From: Hyphomicrobiales bacterium
Lineage (GTDB): Bacteria > Pseudomonadota > Alphaproteobacteria > Rhizobiales > Devosiaceae
Reading direction: 5' to 3'
Assembly: GCA_027082895.1 (NCBI GenBank)
Contig: JALWTJ010000389.1
Span: 1-14,682 of the forward strand
DNA: 14,682 nt
The notes beneath the pieces were generated by a model that ran no database searches, had not been told where the DNA came from, and was given only the letters and a program-made list of their open reading frames with translations. The translations under genes were made by a program, and so were the position numbers. Of this stretch, positions 1-7,108 are shown in pieces (position 1 is the first letter of the stretch; each line of letters opens with the position of its first letter).

Positions 1-138
1 GCCTTTGCACGGATTGCGATATTGCAGGCGCAGCTCAAGCGGCTGGAAAAACATGCCAACCTGCCTTTTCTGCCCCCGCGCGATCCCGCATCCTGGCGAA
101 AAATCGCCATGCTGTTCTGGTGGTCTGTCCGCAACTGA
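1..138 (+). CDS. 3' end of an unidentified gene (partial)
   Basis: An open frame runs from the first base to a TGA at 136-138 and gives the last 45 residues of a protein whose start lies outside the window. The visible end is basic and aromatic-rich (QLKRLEKHANLPFLPPR, then WRKIAMLFWWSVRN). It stops 17 bases before the DUF4153 start in the same direction, so the two are probably co-transcribed. In several alphaproteobacteria a squalene/phytoene-synthase-like gene lies near trmFO, and a Trp/Arg-rich tail would suit that family. This is only a neighbourhood guess and no diagnostic motif is visible. Confidence 0.55.
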   Translation, partial: AFARIAILQAQLKRLEKHANLPFLPPRDPASWRKIAMLFWWSVRN

Positions 139-155
139 AGCAGGAACCTTGCCCC

Positions 156-1958
156 ATGATGAAACGGATAGCCCACCTTGCCCCGGACCTGGAGAAAACC
201 TTTGAAAGGTTCTGGCTGGCCATGTTTTTTTCGGCCCTCGCAACACTGTTCCTGATTGCCTTCATCAACCGCCTGGCGGGGCCTGAAGGAGCAGGGGACA
301 TGCTGGGCCGGCTCGGAACGGGCCTTGCGGTTGCCGCCGTTCTTGCGGTTGCCGGTGTGCTGTTCAGTGAAAACCAGATAGCAGAAAGCTTTCGGCAGGG
401 GCGCCTTTCCCGCTTCGTGCGCATTGTTGTGCCAGCCCTTGCCTTCCTGCTTTTCCAGGTAACGGACACCTTCTGGGTGGTCTCCCCCATGCTGGTTCCC
501 GTCAGCCTGCTGCTGCTGTCCCTGAGCCCCGTCGTGGGGCGAGGCATGCCCCTGGGAGATGCGCGCACGCAGGACCGTTTCTGGTGGATCAATTACCGGG
601 CCATCAGTTCCGCCGTGATAGCAGGTATCGGTTTTGCCCTGATCGCGCTCGGTCTGACGGCCATCGAGCGGGCATTGGCGCTTCTCTTTTCCCTGCATGC
701 CGGAAACGTCATTTACAACTACCTGTTGCCCTTTACTGCCCTGTTCCTGACCCCCCTTTACTGGCTGACAACGCTCCCCGCCCCCACTGATTACATGCCC
801 CGGGAACTGGAAACCTCCGATTTTCTGTCGCGCGCCATTGGCGCTCTCGCCCAGTATGTAATTACGCCATTCCTGTTCCTTTATGCCCTGATCCTGTTCG
901 TTTACGGGGCGCGTATCCTGCTCACCTGGTCCCTTCCCAGTGGGGTTCTGGGCTGGATGGTGCTTGGGTTCTGCATCGTGGGTGCGGCCAACTGGCTGTT
1001 GCTCCATCCGGCTTTCACCCGGGCGAACCGGCTGGTCCGCCTGTTTCGTGCCATCTGGTTCTGGCTTCCGCTTTTCCCCCTTGCCCTGTTTGCCGTGGGT
1101 GTCTGGGTACGCATTTCCGCCTATGGGCTGACGCCGGATCGCATGGGCCTTGTGGCCGGAGGCATATGGGCGTTGCTGCTATCCCTGATCTTTTTGACCA
1201 GGCGGTATGCAGACATTCGCCTTGTTCCCGGTCTGGCAGCATTGGTGCTGGTTCTGTTCAGCATCGGCCCATGGAATTTCATCAACGGGCCCGGTATGCA
1301 TCAGGCCATGCGCCTGCAGGGCGCGATAGTGCAAGCCCAAACCTCAAACGGGGCGGCCACCCCTGCCTTTCAATGGACCGAGCAGGCCGCACGAACGGCC
1401 CGCGGCGCCATCGATTATCTGCTGAATATGCCCGATGACCGGCAACGCCTGTCCGCCATCCTGAAAGACACCGGTGTTTCGGTGCAACAGGAGAGCCTTT
1501 CACGACAGGAGATCTTCAGGGCCCTTGGCCTGATCGATCCACAGGCCACTCCTCTTGCAATTGTCCGTTACCTGAGCCGCACCCGGCATATGCCGATAGA
1601 TGTGAGCGCAACCCCGTTTTCCTATGGCCGGGTGCGCATATATACCGGTGGCAGCAAAGAGATGGCGGACCTGACATTCGCCATTGTGGAAGATGAACTG
1701 ACAATGGAGGGGCCAGGCCACGTTCGCGCCATAATCGATCTCGCCGATTGGCTGGACCGGCAACAGGGCGCCCGTATTGAGGCGCCGGAACTGCCGTTTG
1801 ACTATGAGGGGCGTTCATTCCTGCTGCTGGTGGAAAATATCCGCCTTGCATCTGTTCCCGAAGAATCGGACAGGCTGCGCCTGAGGGAAATGACGTTTGA
1901 TCTGTTTGCCAGCGCGCCGCCCGCCGCCAATCTTCCGCCCGTCAACCTGTCCAACTAG
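156..1958 (+). CDS. DUF4153 family polytopic membrane protein
   Basis: A 600-residue inner-membrane protein of unknown function. About the first 390 residues hold roughly eleven hydrophobic segments. The last 200 or so are soluble and probably extracytoplasmic. The stretch at about residues 234-285 (FLFLYALILFVYGARILLT, then LPSG and GWMVLGF) matches the DUF4153 signature of a helix, an ILLT-x-x-LP-x-G loop and a W-x-VLGF helix. I chose ATG 156 because AGGAA at 142-146 lies 9 bases upstream. An in-frame GTG at 120 would add 12 residues with no better ribosome site and would overlap the preceding gene. The 3' end overlaps the convergent trmFO gene by 17 bases. The family assignment is fairly secure; no biochemical role can be read from the sequence. 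Confidence 0.85.
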   Translation: MMKRIAHLAPDLEKTFERFWLAMFFSALATLFLIAFINRLAGPEGAGDMLGRLGTGLAVAAVLAVAGVLFSENQIAESFRQGRLSRFVRIVVPALAFLLFQVTDTFWVVSPMLVPVSLLLLSLSPVVGRGMPLGDARTQDRFWWINYRAISSAVIAGIGFALIALGLTAIERALALLFSLHAGNVIYNYLLPFTALFLTPLYWLTTLPAPTDYMPRELETSDFLSRAIGALAQYVITPFLFLYALILFVYGARILLTWSLPSGVLGWMVLGFCIVGAANWLLLHPAFTRANRLVRLFRAIWFWLPLFPLALFAVGVWVRISAYGLTPDRMGLVAGGIWALLLSLIFLTRRYADIRLVPGLAALVLVLFSIGPWNFINGPGMHQAMRLQGAIVQAQTSNGAATPAFQWTEQAARTARGAIDYLLNMPDDRQRLSAILKDTGVSVQQESLSRQEIFRALGLIDPQATPLAIVRYLSRTRHMPIDVSATPFSYGRVRIYTGGSKEMADLTFAIVEDELTMEGPGHVRAIIDLADWLDRQQGARIEAPELPFDYEGRSFLLLVENIRLASVPEESDRLRLREMTFDLFASAPPAANLPPVNLSN

Positions 1959-3330
1959 CAAGATCGGCCAGCGCCCGGTCGCACAGGGCCTTTTTCTTGA
2001 CCTTTTTGCGGTCCGCCTTTCGCCAGCGCCGGACGCCAGCGGGTTTTTCCACCGCGATATCCGGCAGCAGGCCGAAATTGATGTTCATGGGCTGAAAGCT
2101 GCGCAAGGGCGCCTGTTCATCCGTGAGGTGGCCGCCGGTGATGTGGCGCAGCAGGGCGCCATGGGCCGTCGTGGCAGGTGGGGGCGTAAATATTTCGCCG
2201 CGCATGTCGCTGGCGGCCATTCGCCCGGCCAGCAGGCCGATGGCCGCGCTTTCCACATAGCCTTCGACCCCCGTCATCTGTCCGGCAAAACGCAGCCGCG
2301 GCATGGCCTTGAGGCGCAAATCGCCACCAAGAACCTTGGGGGAATTGAGGAACGTGTTGTGGTGAAGCCCACCCAGCCGGGCAAATTCCGCCTTCTCCAG
2401 TCCCGGAATCAGGCGAAAGAGTTCCGCCTGGCTGCGGTATTTCAGCTTGGTCTGAAAACCCACCATGTTCCACAGGGTGCCAAGGGCATTGTCCTGTCGC
2501 AGTTGCACCACCGCGTGCAGGGGTTCGCCCGGCCCATTGGGATTGGTCAACCCGACGGGTTTCATGGGGCCGAAGCGCAACGTGTCCCGCCCCCGCACCG
2601 CCATTTCCTCGATGGGCAGGCACCCGTCGAAATAGGGCACGTTTTCCCATTCGTGAAACCGGTGGCTTTCCGCACCGAGCAGGGCATCGACAAACCGGTC
2701 ATATTGCTGTTCGTTCAGCGGGCAGTTCAGATAGTCCGCCCCGTTGCCGCCGGGGCCGACCTTGTCATAACGCGACTGCGCCCAGACGATGGAGCGGTCA
2801 ATGCTTTCCCCGTGAATGATCGGGGCAATGGCATCAAAGAACGCCAGCGAATCTTCCCCCGAAACTTCCTGAATGGCCCGGGCAAGAGGTTCGGAAGTCA
2901 ACGGCCCCGATGCAATGATGACATGGGCCCAGTCCGCCGGGGGCAGGCCGGCAACTTCTTCGCGCCGGATGGTAACGAGAGGATGGCTTTCCAGCGCGTC
3001 GGAAATGGTTTGTGAAAAACCTTCCCTGTCTACGGCCAGTGCGCCCCCGGCCGGAACGGCATTGGCATCTGCCGCCCGCATGATCAGGGAATCACAGCGG
3101 CGCATTTCCTCATGCAGCAATCCCACCGCATTGGCCTGATGGTCATCCGAACGCAGGGAATTGGAACAGACGAGTTCTGCCAGATTGTTCGTGACATGGG
3201 CGGGACTGGAACGGTGCGGGCGCATTTCATGCAGCACCACCTTGATGCCGCGCCGCGCGGCCTGCCATGCGGCCTCGGTGCCCGCCAGGCCGCCGCCAAT
3301 GATGTGAAGGATGTCGGATGTTTCGTGCAT
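1942..3330 (-). CDS. trmFO: TrmFO, folate-dependent tRNA (uracil-54-C5) methyltransferase
   Basis: A cytoplasmic flavoenzyme that makes ribothymidine at position 54 in the T-loop of tRNA, using methylenetetrahydrofolate as carbon donor and reduced FAD. It is 462 residues long, normal for the family. The N terminus has the FAD-binding Rossmann motif (IIGGGLAGTEAA, residues 10-21), followed by the family block ELVCSNSLRSD with Cys55. The block YFDGCLPIEEM has Cys237. These two cysteines correspond to Cys53 and Cys226 of the Bacillus subtilis enzyme. Other family marks are the stretch from GPMKPVGL to NPNG at about 254-266 and GQMTGVEGYVESAAIG in the C-terminal third. A lysine-rich tail (KKVKKKAL) ends the protein. 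The ATG at 3328-3330 has only a weak ribosome site but gives the expected N terminus. A terminator at 3383-3413 separates it from the DUF1127 gene upstream, so it probably has its own promoter. Confidence 0.97.
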   Translation of the reverse strand: MHETSDILHIIGGGLAGTEAAWQAARRGIKVVLHEMRPHRSSPAHVTNNLAELVCSNSLRSDDHQANAVGLLHEEMRRCDSLIMRAADANAVPAGGALAVDREGFSQTISDALESHPLVTIRREEVAGLPPADWAHVIIASGPLTSEPLARAIQEVSGEDSLAFFDAIAPIIHGESIDRSIVWAQSRYDKVGPGGNGADYLNCPLNEQQYDRFVDALLGAESHRFHEWENVPYFDGCLPIEEMAVRGRDTLRFGPMKPVGLTNPNGPGEPLHAVVQLRQDNALGTLWNMVGFQTKLKYRSQAELFRLIPGLEKAEFARLGGLHHNTFLNSPKVLGGDLRLKAMPRLRFAGQMTGVEGYVESAAIGLLAGRMAASDMRGEIFTPPPATTAHGALLRHITGGHLTDEQAPLRSFQPMNINFGLLPDIAVEKPAGVRRWRKADRKKVKKKALCDRALADLASWTG

Positions 3331-3382
3331 GGGCGGGGCTTACCAACTGTGCGGTGCCCGGGCAAGCGCTTCCGGACAGCAA

Positions 3383-3413
3383 AACACCCGCATTTCACTG
3401 AAACGCGGGTGTT
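3383..3413 (-). terminator. Rho-independent terminator of the DUF1127 gene
   Basis: Arms 3383-3396 and 3400-3413 form a 14-bp stem with a 3-base loop. Nine outer pairs (AACACCCGC with GCGGGTGTT) are perfect. The single imperfect position is A-C on the plus strand but a G-U wobble in the minus-strand RNA, so the hairpin is better on the minus strand. There it is followed by a TTTT run (3384-3381). It begins 36 bases after the DUF1127 stop codon and isolates that gene from trmFO. Confidence 0.85.
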
Positions 3414-3449
3414 CGAAATGTGCGAGTGTCCGTAAAGAGCGATGCGCGC

Positions 3450-3599
3450 TTACAGCTGGTTGGCATGTTCACGGGCAAGACGCTGAATGTCACCGCGGCC
3501 GATGCCCAGATCATTGAGCATGTGGTCGTCCAGAGCGGACAGTTCACGAACGGTCTGGTTGTAGGCGGTCCATTTGCGGAATGCGTGTGCGATGTTCAT
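3450..3599 (-). CDS. DUF1127 small basic protein
   Basis: A 49-residue protein that starts MNIAHAFRKW and contains the DUF1127 core: a WTAYNQTVREL helix, then LSALDDHMLNDLGIGRGDI and a closing QRLAREH helix. The L-x-x-L-D-D-x-x-L-x-D-[IL]-G-I-x-R-x-[DE]-I pattern is diagnostic. AAGGA about 9 bases upstream of the ATG (plus-strand 3610-3616) is a good ribosome site. Members in Agrobacterium and Rhodobacter act in phosphate and carbon metabolism or as small RNA-binding proteins affecting RNA maturation. Which applies here cannot be told. The gene has its own terminator, so it is probably an independent short transcript, or the last gene of one shared with the small gene at 3741-3878. Confidence 0.93.
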   Translation of the reverse strand: MNIAHAFRKWTAYNQTVRELSALDDHMLNDLGIGRGDIQRLAREHANQL

Positions 3600-3740
3600 T
3601 TTTCTGTTTCCTTTCAAGAGTGGAATGGCTGTTTTCTGTTTGTGTTTCTGGCGCTGTATCTAGACGTTTCCCGTCAGATGAGCAGTCCGTTTTTTCTCAT
3701 CCCGGCCATGCATTTTTTGCAGGTCTCGGGACAGGATTTG

Positions 3741-3878
3741 TTAATCTTTCGGGAGGGCAAATTCCTTGTGGTACAGGCCCAGATCGTCCGATTTCGGATC
3801 GGCCGGCACGTCCATTTCCTGCAGGATCTGTACCACGCCCAGCGTCCGTCCTATCTGCCAAAGGGCTTGATTAAACAT
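3741..3878 (-). CDS. Small hypothetical protein (45-46 aa)
   Basis: I do not recognise this gene. It encodes MFNQALWQIGRTLGVVQILQ followed by an acidic, proline-containing half (EMDVPADPKSDDLGLYHKEF) and the end ALPKD. The first half could form an amphipathic helix; there is no signal peptide or membrane segment. Evidence that it is real is the Shine-Dalgarno sequence AAAGGAGG (plus-strand 3886-3893), nearly perfect against 16S rRNA. It lies 7 bases before the second of two adjacent ATG codons and 4 before the first (3881), so I prefer the second. An open frame continues upstream to 3923, but the ribosome site argues against that longer form. It lies 141 bases upstream of the DUF1127 gene on the same strand, with no terminator seen between them. 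Confidence 0.68.
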   Translation of the reverse strand: MFNQALWQIGRTLGVVQILQEMDVPADPKSDDLGLYHKEFALPKD

Positions 3879-3920
3879 CATCTGGCCTCCTTTCATGGTG
3901 GTTGGATGTGCAGGAACCAT

Positions 3921-3963
3921 CATGTGATTTCCACATGTTCGTCCCTGACGCTGCCCATATGGG
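3921..3963. repeat. Two short palindromes upstream of the small minus-strand genes
   Basis: CATGTG (3921-3926) and CACATG (3932-3937) form a 6-bp inverted repeat with a 5-base spacer. The 10-base palindrome CCCATATGGG follows at 3954-3963. Both lie between the uvrA stop and the ribosome site of the small gene at 3741-3878, where its promoter should be. They may be operator half-sites. Palindromes this short can arise by chance, and I could not place convincing -35 and -10 elements here. Confidence 0.35.
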
Positions 3964-4081
3964 GTGATTTGAATCGCGCTACCAGAGCCGTTTTCGCAAA
4001 CCCGCCATGCCGGAAACGCAGGGCTGTTGCCGGCCGGGAATTACATCTGTTCCGGGCAGAGGGGCGGGACTTTTCGCGGGA

Positions 4082-6952
4082 TCAGGAAGGGCGTTTCAAT
4101 ATCTCTTTCAGGAACGCGCCGGTATGGGAGCGCGGATTGTCCGCGATATCTTCCGGCGTGCCCACACCGACGATTTCGCCGCCCCCGTCGCCCCCTTCCG
4201 GCCCCAGATCGATCACCCAGTCGGCGGTCTTGATGACCTCCAGATTATGCTCGATCACGACCACCGTGTTTCCTGCATCTACCAGCTCGTGCAGCACGTC
4301 CAGCAGCTTGGCCACGTCATGGAAATGCAGCCCCGTGGTTGGTTCGTCCAGCATGTAAAGGGTGCGCCCGGTCGCCCGCTTGGACAACTCCTTGCTCAGC
4401 TTGACCCGCTGCGCCTCGCCCCCCGAAAGGGTGGTGGCAGGCTGCCCGATCTTGACGTATCCCAGTCCCACCTTCTGCAGTGTCGCCATCTTGTCCCGGA
4501 TCGCGGGCACGGCGGAAAAGAATTCCACCCCCTCGTCCACGGTCAGTTCGAGAACGTCGGAAATGGACTTGCCCCGGAACATCACTTCCAGCGTTTCCCG
4601 GTTGTAGCGTTTGCCCCCGCATGTGTCGCAGGTCACATAGACATCCGGCAGAAAATGCATCTCGATCTTGATCAGGCCGTCCCCCTTGCAGGTTTCGCAC
4701 CGTCCTCCCTTGACGTTGAAGGAAAAGCGTCCCGGCCCGTAGCCGCGCGCCTTGGCTTCGGGAAGCCCGGCAAACCATTCCCGGATGGGAGTGAAGGCCC
4801 CGGTATAGGTGGCCGGGTTGGACCGGGGCGTCCGCCCGATCGGGCTTTGGTCGATATCGATCACCTTGTCCAGATATTCCAGCCCCGTCAGTTCCCGGTG
4901 CGGTGCCGGGTTGAGCCGCGCCCCGTTCAGGCGCCGGGCAATGGCCGAATAGATGGTGTCGATCATCAGGGTGGATTTCCCGCCCCCCGACACCCCGGTT
5001 ATAGCCACGAAAAGCCCCAGGGGAATGTCAACGGAAACATCCTTCAGATTGTTACCGGTTGCCCCCTCCAGGTGCAGTTTGCGCGGCTTTGTCCCCTGCC
5101 GGCGCACGGCGGGAACCGGAATGCGTATGCTGCCCGACAGATATTTGCCCGTCAGGCTGTCCGGGCAGGCGATCACGTCCTCAGGTGTGCCTTCGGCAAT
5201 GATCCGGCCTCCGTGCACACCGGCGCCCGGCCCGATATCCACCACATGGTCGGCGGTCCGGATGGCGTCCTCGTCATGTTCGACCACGATCACCGTGTTC
5301 CCCAGATCCCGCAGGCGCCGCAGGGTTTCCAGCAACCGGGCATTGTCCCGCTGGTGCAGCCCGATGGAAGGTTCGTCCAGCACATAGAGCACTCCCGTCA
5401 GCCCCGATCCAATCTGCGAAGCCAGCCGGATGCGCTGGCTTTCCCCCCCGGAAAGGGAACCGGCGCCCCGCGACAGGGTAAGATAGTCCAGCCCCACATC
5501 GTTGAGAAAGGCCAGCCGGTCGACAATTTCCTTCAGGATGCGGCGCCCGATGGCCAGTTGCTGCTCCGACAGGTGTTCGGGCAGGTCCGCAAACCATTGC
5601 GCCGCCGCCCGGATGGATTTTTCCGTGACCTGGGAAATATGCAGCCCATTGATCTTGACCGCCAGCGCCTCCGGTTTCAGGCGTTGTCCCTGGCAGGCTT
5701 CGCACGGCGCCTTGCTCATGTAGCGGCCGATTTCCTCGCGCATCCCAGAAGACTCGGTTTCCCGGAACCGCCGTTCCAGATTTCCCGTCACCCCCTCGAA
5801 CGGCTTGCTGGTCTTGTAGGAGCGCAAGCCGTCATCATAGACGAAATTGATCACCTCGCTGCCGGTGCCGAACAGGATGGCCCGGCGCAGTTTTTCGGGC
5901 AGTTTCTTGAAGGGAACATCCATGCTGCCCCGGTAATGACTGCACAGGGCCTTCAGTGTCTGCTGATAATAGGGGGAGGAGGTGCGCGACCAGGGAACGA
6001 TGGCCCCGTTCGCAAGGGAAAGGGTCGGGTCGGTAACAACCAGATCCGGATCGACCTTGAGTTCAAACCCCAGCCCGTCACAATGGGGGCAGGCCCCGAA
6101 GGGATTGTTGAAGGAAAACAGGCGCGGTTCGATCTCGGCAATGGTGAAGCCGGAAACAGGACAGGCAAAATTTCGGGAAAACAGGATCTCGCGCGGGCTG
6201 CCGTCTGCCTCCTTTTCGTCGGCAAATTCGACCAGAGCAATCCCGTCCGCCAATTCCAGGGCGGTTTCAAAACTGTCTGCCAGCCGCCCGGCCATGTCCG
6301 GCCCCACCACCAGCCGGTCCACCACCACGCTTATGTCGTGCTTGAACTTCTTGTCCAGCGCCGGCGCGTCCTCGATTTCGTGGAACGTCCCGTTGATCTT
6401 GACCCGCTGAAAACCCTTTCGCAGCAGTTCCGCCAGTTCCTTGCGGAATTCGCCCTTGCGCCCCCGGGCGATCGGGGCCAGCAGATAGAGGCGGGTTCCC
6501 GCGTCCAGCTCCATTACCCGATCCACCATCTGGGAAACGCTCTGGCTGGTGATGGGCAGACCGGTTGCCGGTGAATAGGGAATGCCGACCCGGGCGAAAA
6601 GCAGCCGCAGATAATCATAGATTTCCGTTACCGTTCCCACGGTAGAACGGGGATTGCGAGAGGTTGTTTTCTGCTCGATGGAAATTGCCGGACTGAGCCC
6701 GTCGATCTGCTCCACGTCCGGCTTCTGCATCATTTCCAGAAATTGCCGGGCATAGGCGGAAAGGCTTTCCACATAGCGCCGCTGCCCTTCTGCATAGATG
6801 GTATCAAAGGCAAGGGAGGATTTTCCGGACCCTGAAAGGCCGGTCATCACGATCAGCTTGTCCCGGGGGAGGCGCACATTGACCGATTTCAGATTGTGTT
6901 CGTTGGCGCCCAGCACGACGATTTCGCGGTTCTGACGGCGGTAATCATTCAT
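4082..6952 (-). CDS. uvrA: UvrA, damage-recognition ATPase of nucleotide excision repair
   Basis: The UvrA dimer finds bulky DNA lesions with UvrB and loads UvrB for incision by UvrC. The 956-residue protein has the normal tandem-ABC layout. The first Walker A is GLSGSGKSS (38-46) and the first signature is LSGGESQR (500-507), followed by VLDEPS. The second Walker A is GVSGGGKST (653-661) and the second signature is LSGGEAQR (842-849), followed by MLDEPTTGLH. The C-terminal zinc site keeps all four cysteines (752, 755, 775, 778). The N-terminal site has Cys264, Cys288 and Cys291 but Ser267 where many bacteria have Cys. I chose ATG 6950-6952 because GAGG lies 9 bases upstream and the protein then begins where relatives do. 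An in-frame ATG at 7039 would add 29 unconserved residues and has no ribosome site. A LexA-type box overlies its promoter. Confidence 0.98.
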   Translation of the reverse strand: MNDYRRQNREIVVLGANEHNLKSVNVRLPRDKLIVMTGLSGSGKSSLAFDTIYAEGQRRYVESLSAYARQFLEMMQKPDVEQIDGLSPAISIEQKTTSRNPRSTVGTVTEIYDYLRLLFARVGIPYSPATGLPITSQSVSQMVDRVMELDAGTRLYLLAPIARGRKGEFRKELAELLRKGFQRVKINGTFHEIEDAPALDKKFKHDISVVVDRLVVGPDMAGRLADSFETALELADGIALVEFADEKEADGSPREILFSRNFACPVSGFTIAEIEPRLFSFNNPFGACPHCDGLGFELKVDPDLVVTDPTLSLANGAIVPWSRTSSPYYQQTLKALCSHYRGSMDVPFKKLPEKLRRAILFGTGSEVINFVYDDGLRSYKTSKPFEGVTGNLERRFRETESSGMREEIGRYMSKAPCEACQGQRLKPEALAVKINGLHISQVTEKSIRAAAQWFADLPEHLSEQQLAIGRRILKEIVDRLAFLNDVGLDYLTLSRGAGSLSGGESQRIRLASQIGSGLTGVLYVLDEPSIGLHQRDNARLLETLRRLRDLGNTVIVVEHDEDAIRTADHVVDIGPGAGVHGGRIIAEGTPEDVIACPDSLTGKYLSGSIRIPVPAVRRQGTKPRKLHLEGATGNNLKDVSVDIPLGLFVAITGVSGGGKSTLMIDTIYSAIARRLNGARLNPAPHRELTGLEYLDKVIDIDQSPIGRTPRSNPATYTGAFTPIREWFAGLPEAKARGYGPGRFSFNVKGGRCETCKGDGLIKIEMHFLPDVYVTCDTCGGKRYNRETLEVMFRGKSISDVLELTVDEGVEFFSAVPAIRDKMATLQKVGLGYVKIGQPATTLSGGEAQRVKLSKELSKRATGRTLYMLDEPTTGLHFHDVAKLLDVLHELVDAGNTVVVIEHNLEVIKTADWVIDLGPEGGDGGGEIVGVGTPEDIADNPRSHTGAFLKEILKRPS

Positions 6953-7076
6953 TCCGGCAATCCTCTGGCCCGTGGCGCGCCGGAAAATGAGGCAACCCGA
7001 AAGTTGCCTGTCGGCCATGCCCGGAATACTCCGGCCCATGGTCGCTGAACCCGGGTCGCCGATTCAGTGCGTCATG

Positions 7077-7091
7077 GAACATAGACAGAAC
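7077..7091 (-). promoter_or_regulatory. LexA (SOS) box in the uvrA promoter
   Basis: On the minus strand this reads GTTC-TGTCTAT-GTTC, an exact match to the alphaproteobacterial LexA operator GTTC-N7-GTTC. It covers the presumed -10 of the uvrA promoter, so bound LexA would block RNA polymerase. uvrA is a classical SOS gene. The box at 8501-8515 is identical at 12 of 15 positions and has the same orientation. Confidence 0.88.
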
Positions 7092-7108
7092 ATTAAAACG
7101 GGTGTCAA
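7080..7108 (-). promoter_or_regulatory. Probable uvrA promoter
   Basis: A perfect -35 TTGACA lies at 7108-7103 on the minus strand, overlapping the alkB stop codon. A 17-base spacer leads to TCTATG at 7085-7080 as a modest -10, inside the LexA box. Transcription would start near 7073 and leave a leader of about 120 bases before the uvrA ATG. Position and overlap with the SOS box support the call; the -10 is the weak part. Confidence 0.7.

Noticed and set aside
1897..3015. A 372-codon plus-strand frame opposite trmFO
   Set aside because: No ribosome site or domain, and it is fully explained by the codon pattern of trmFO.
3383..3413. The same hairpin as a terminator for plus-strand transcription
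   Set aside because: On the plus strand one stem pair becomes an A-C mismatch and no T-run follows, so the minus-strand reading is better.
3704..3735. Imperfect stem around TGCA-A5-TGCA between the two small genes
   Set aside because: The stem is interrupted by bulges and followed by A-rich rather than T-rich sequence on the minus strand, so it is not called a terminator.
4007..6574. An 855-codon plus-strand open frame antisense to uvrA
   Set aside because: Its translation is rich in Pro, Arg, His and Gln with no domain. It is the mirror of high-GC codon use in uvrA, whose motifs are complete.
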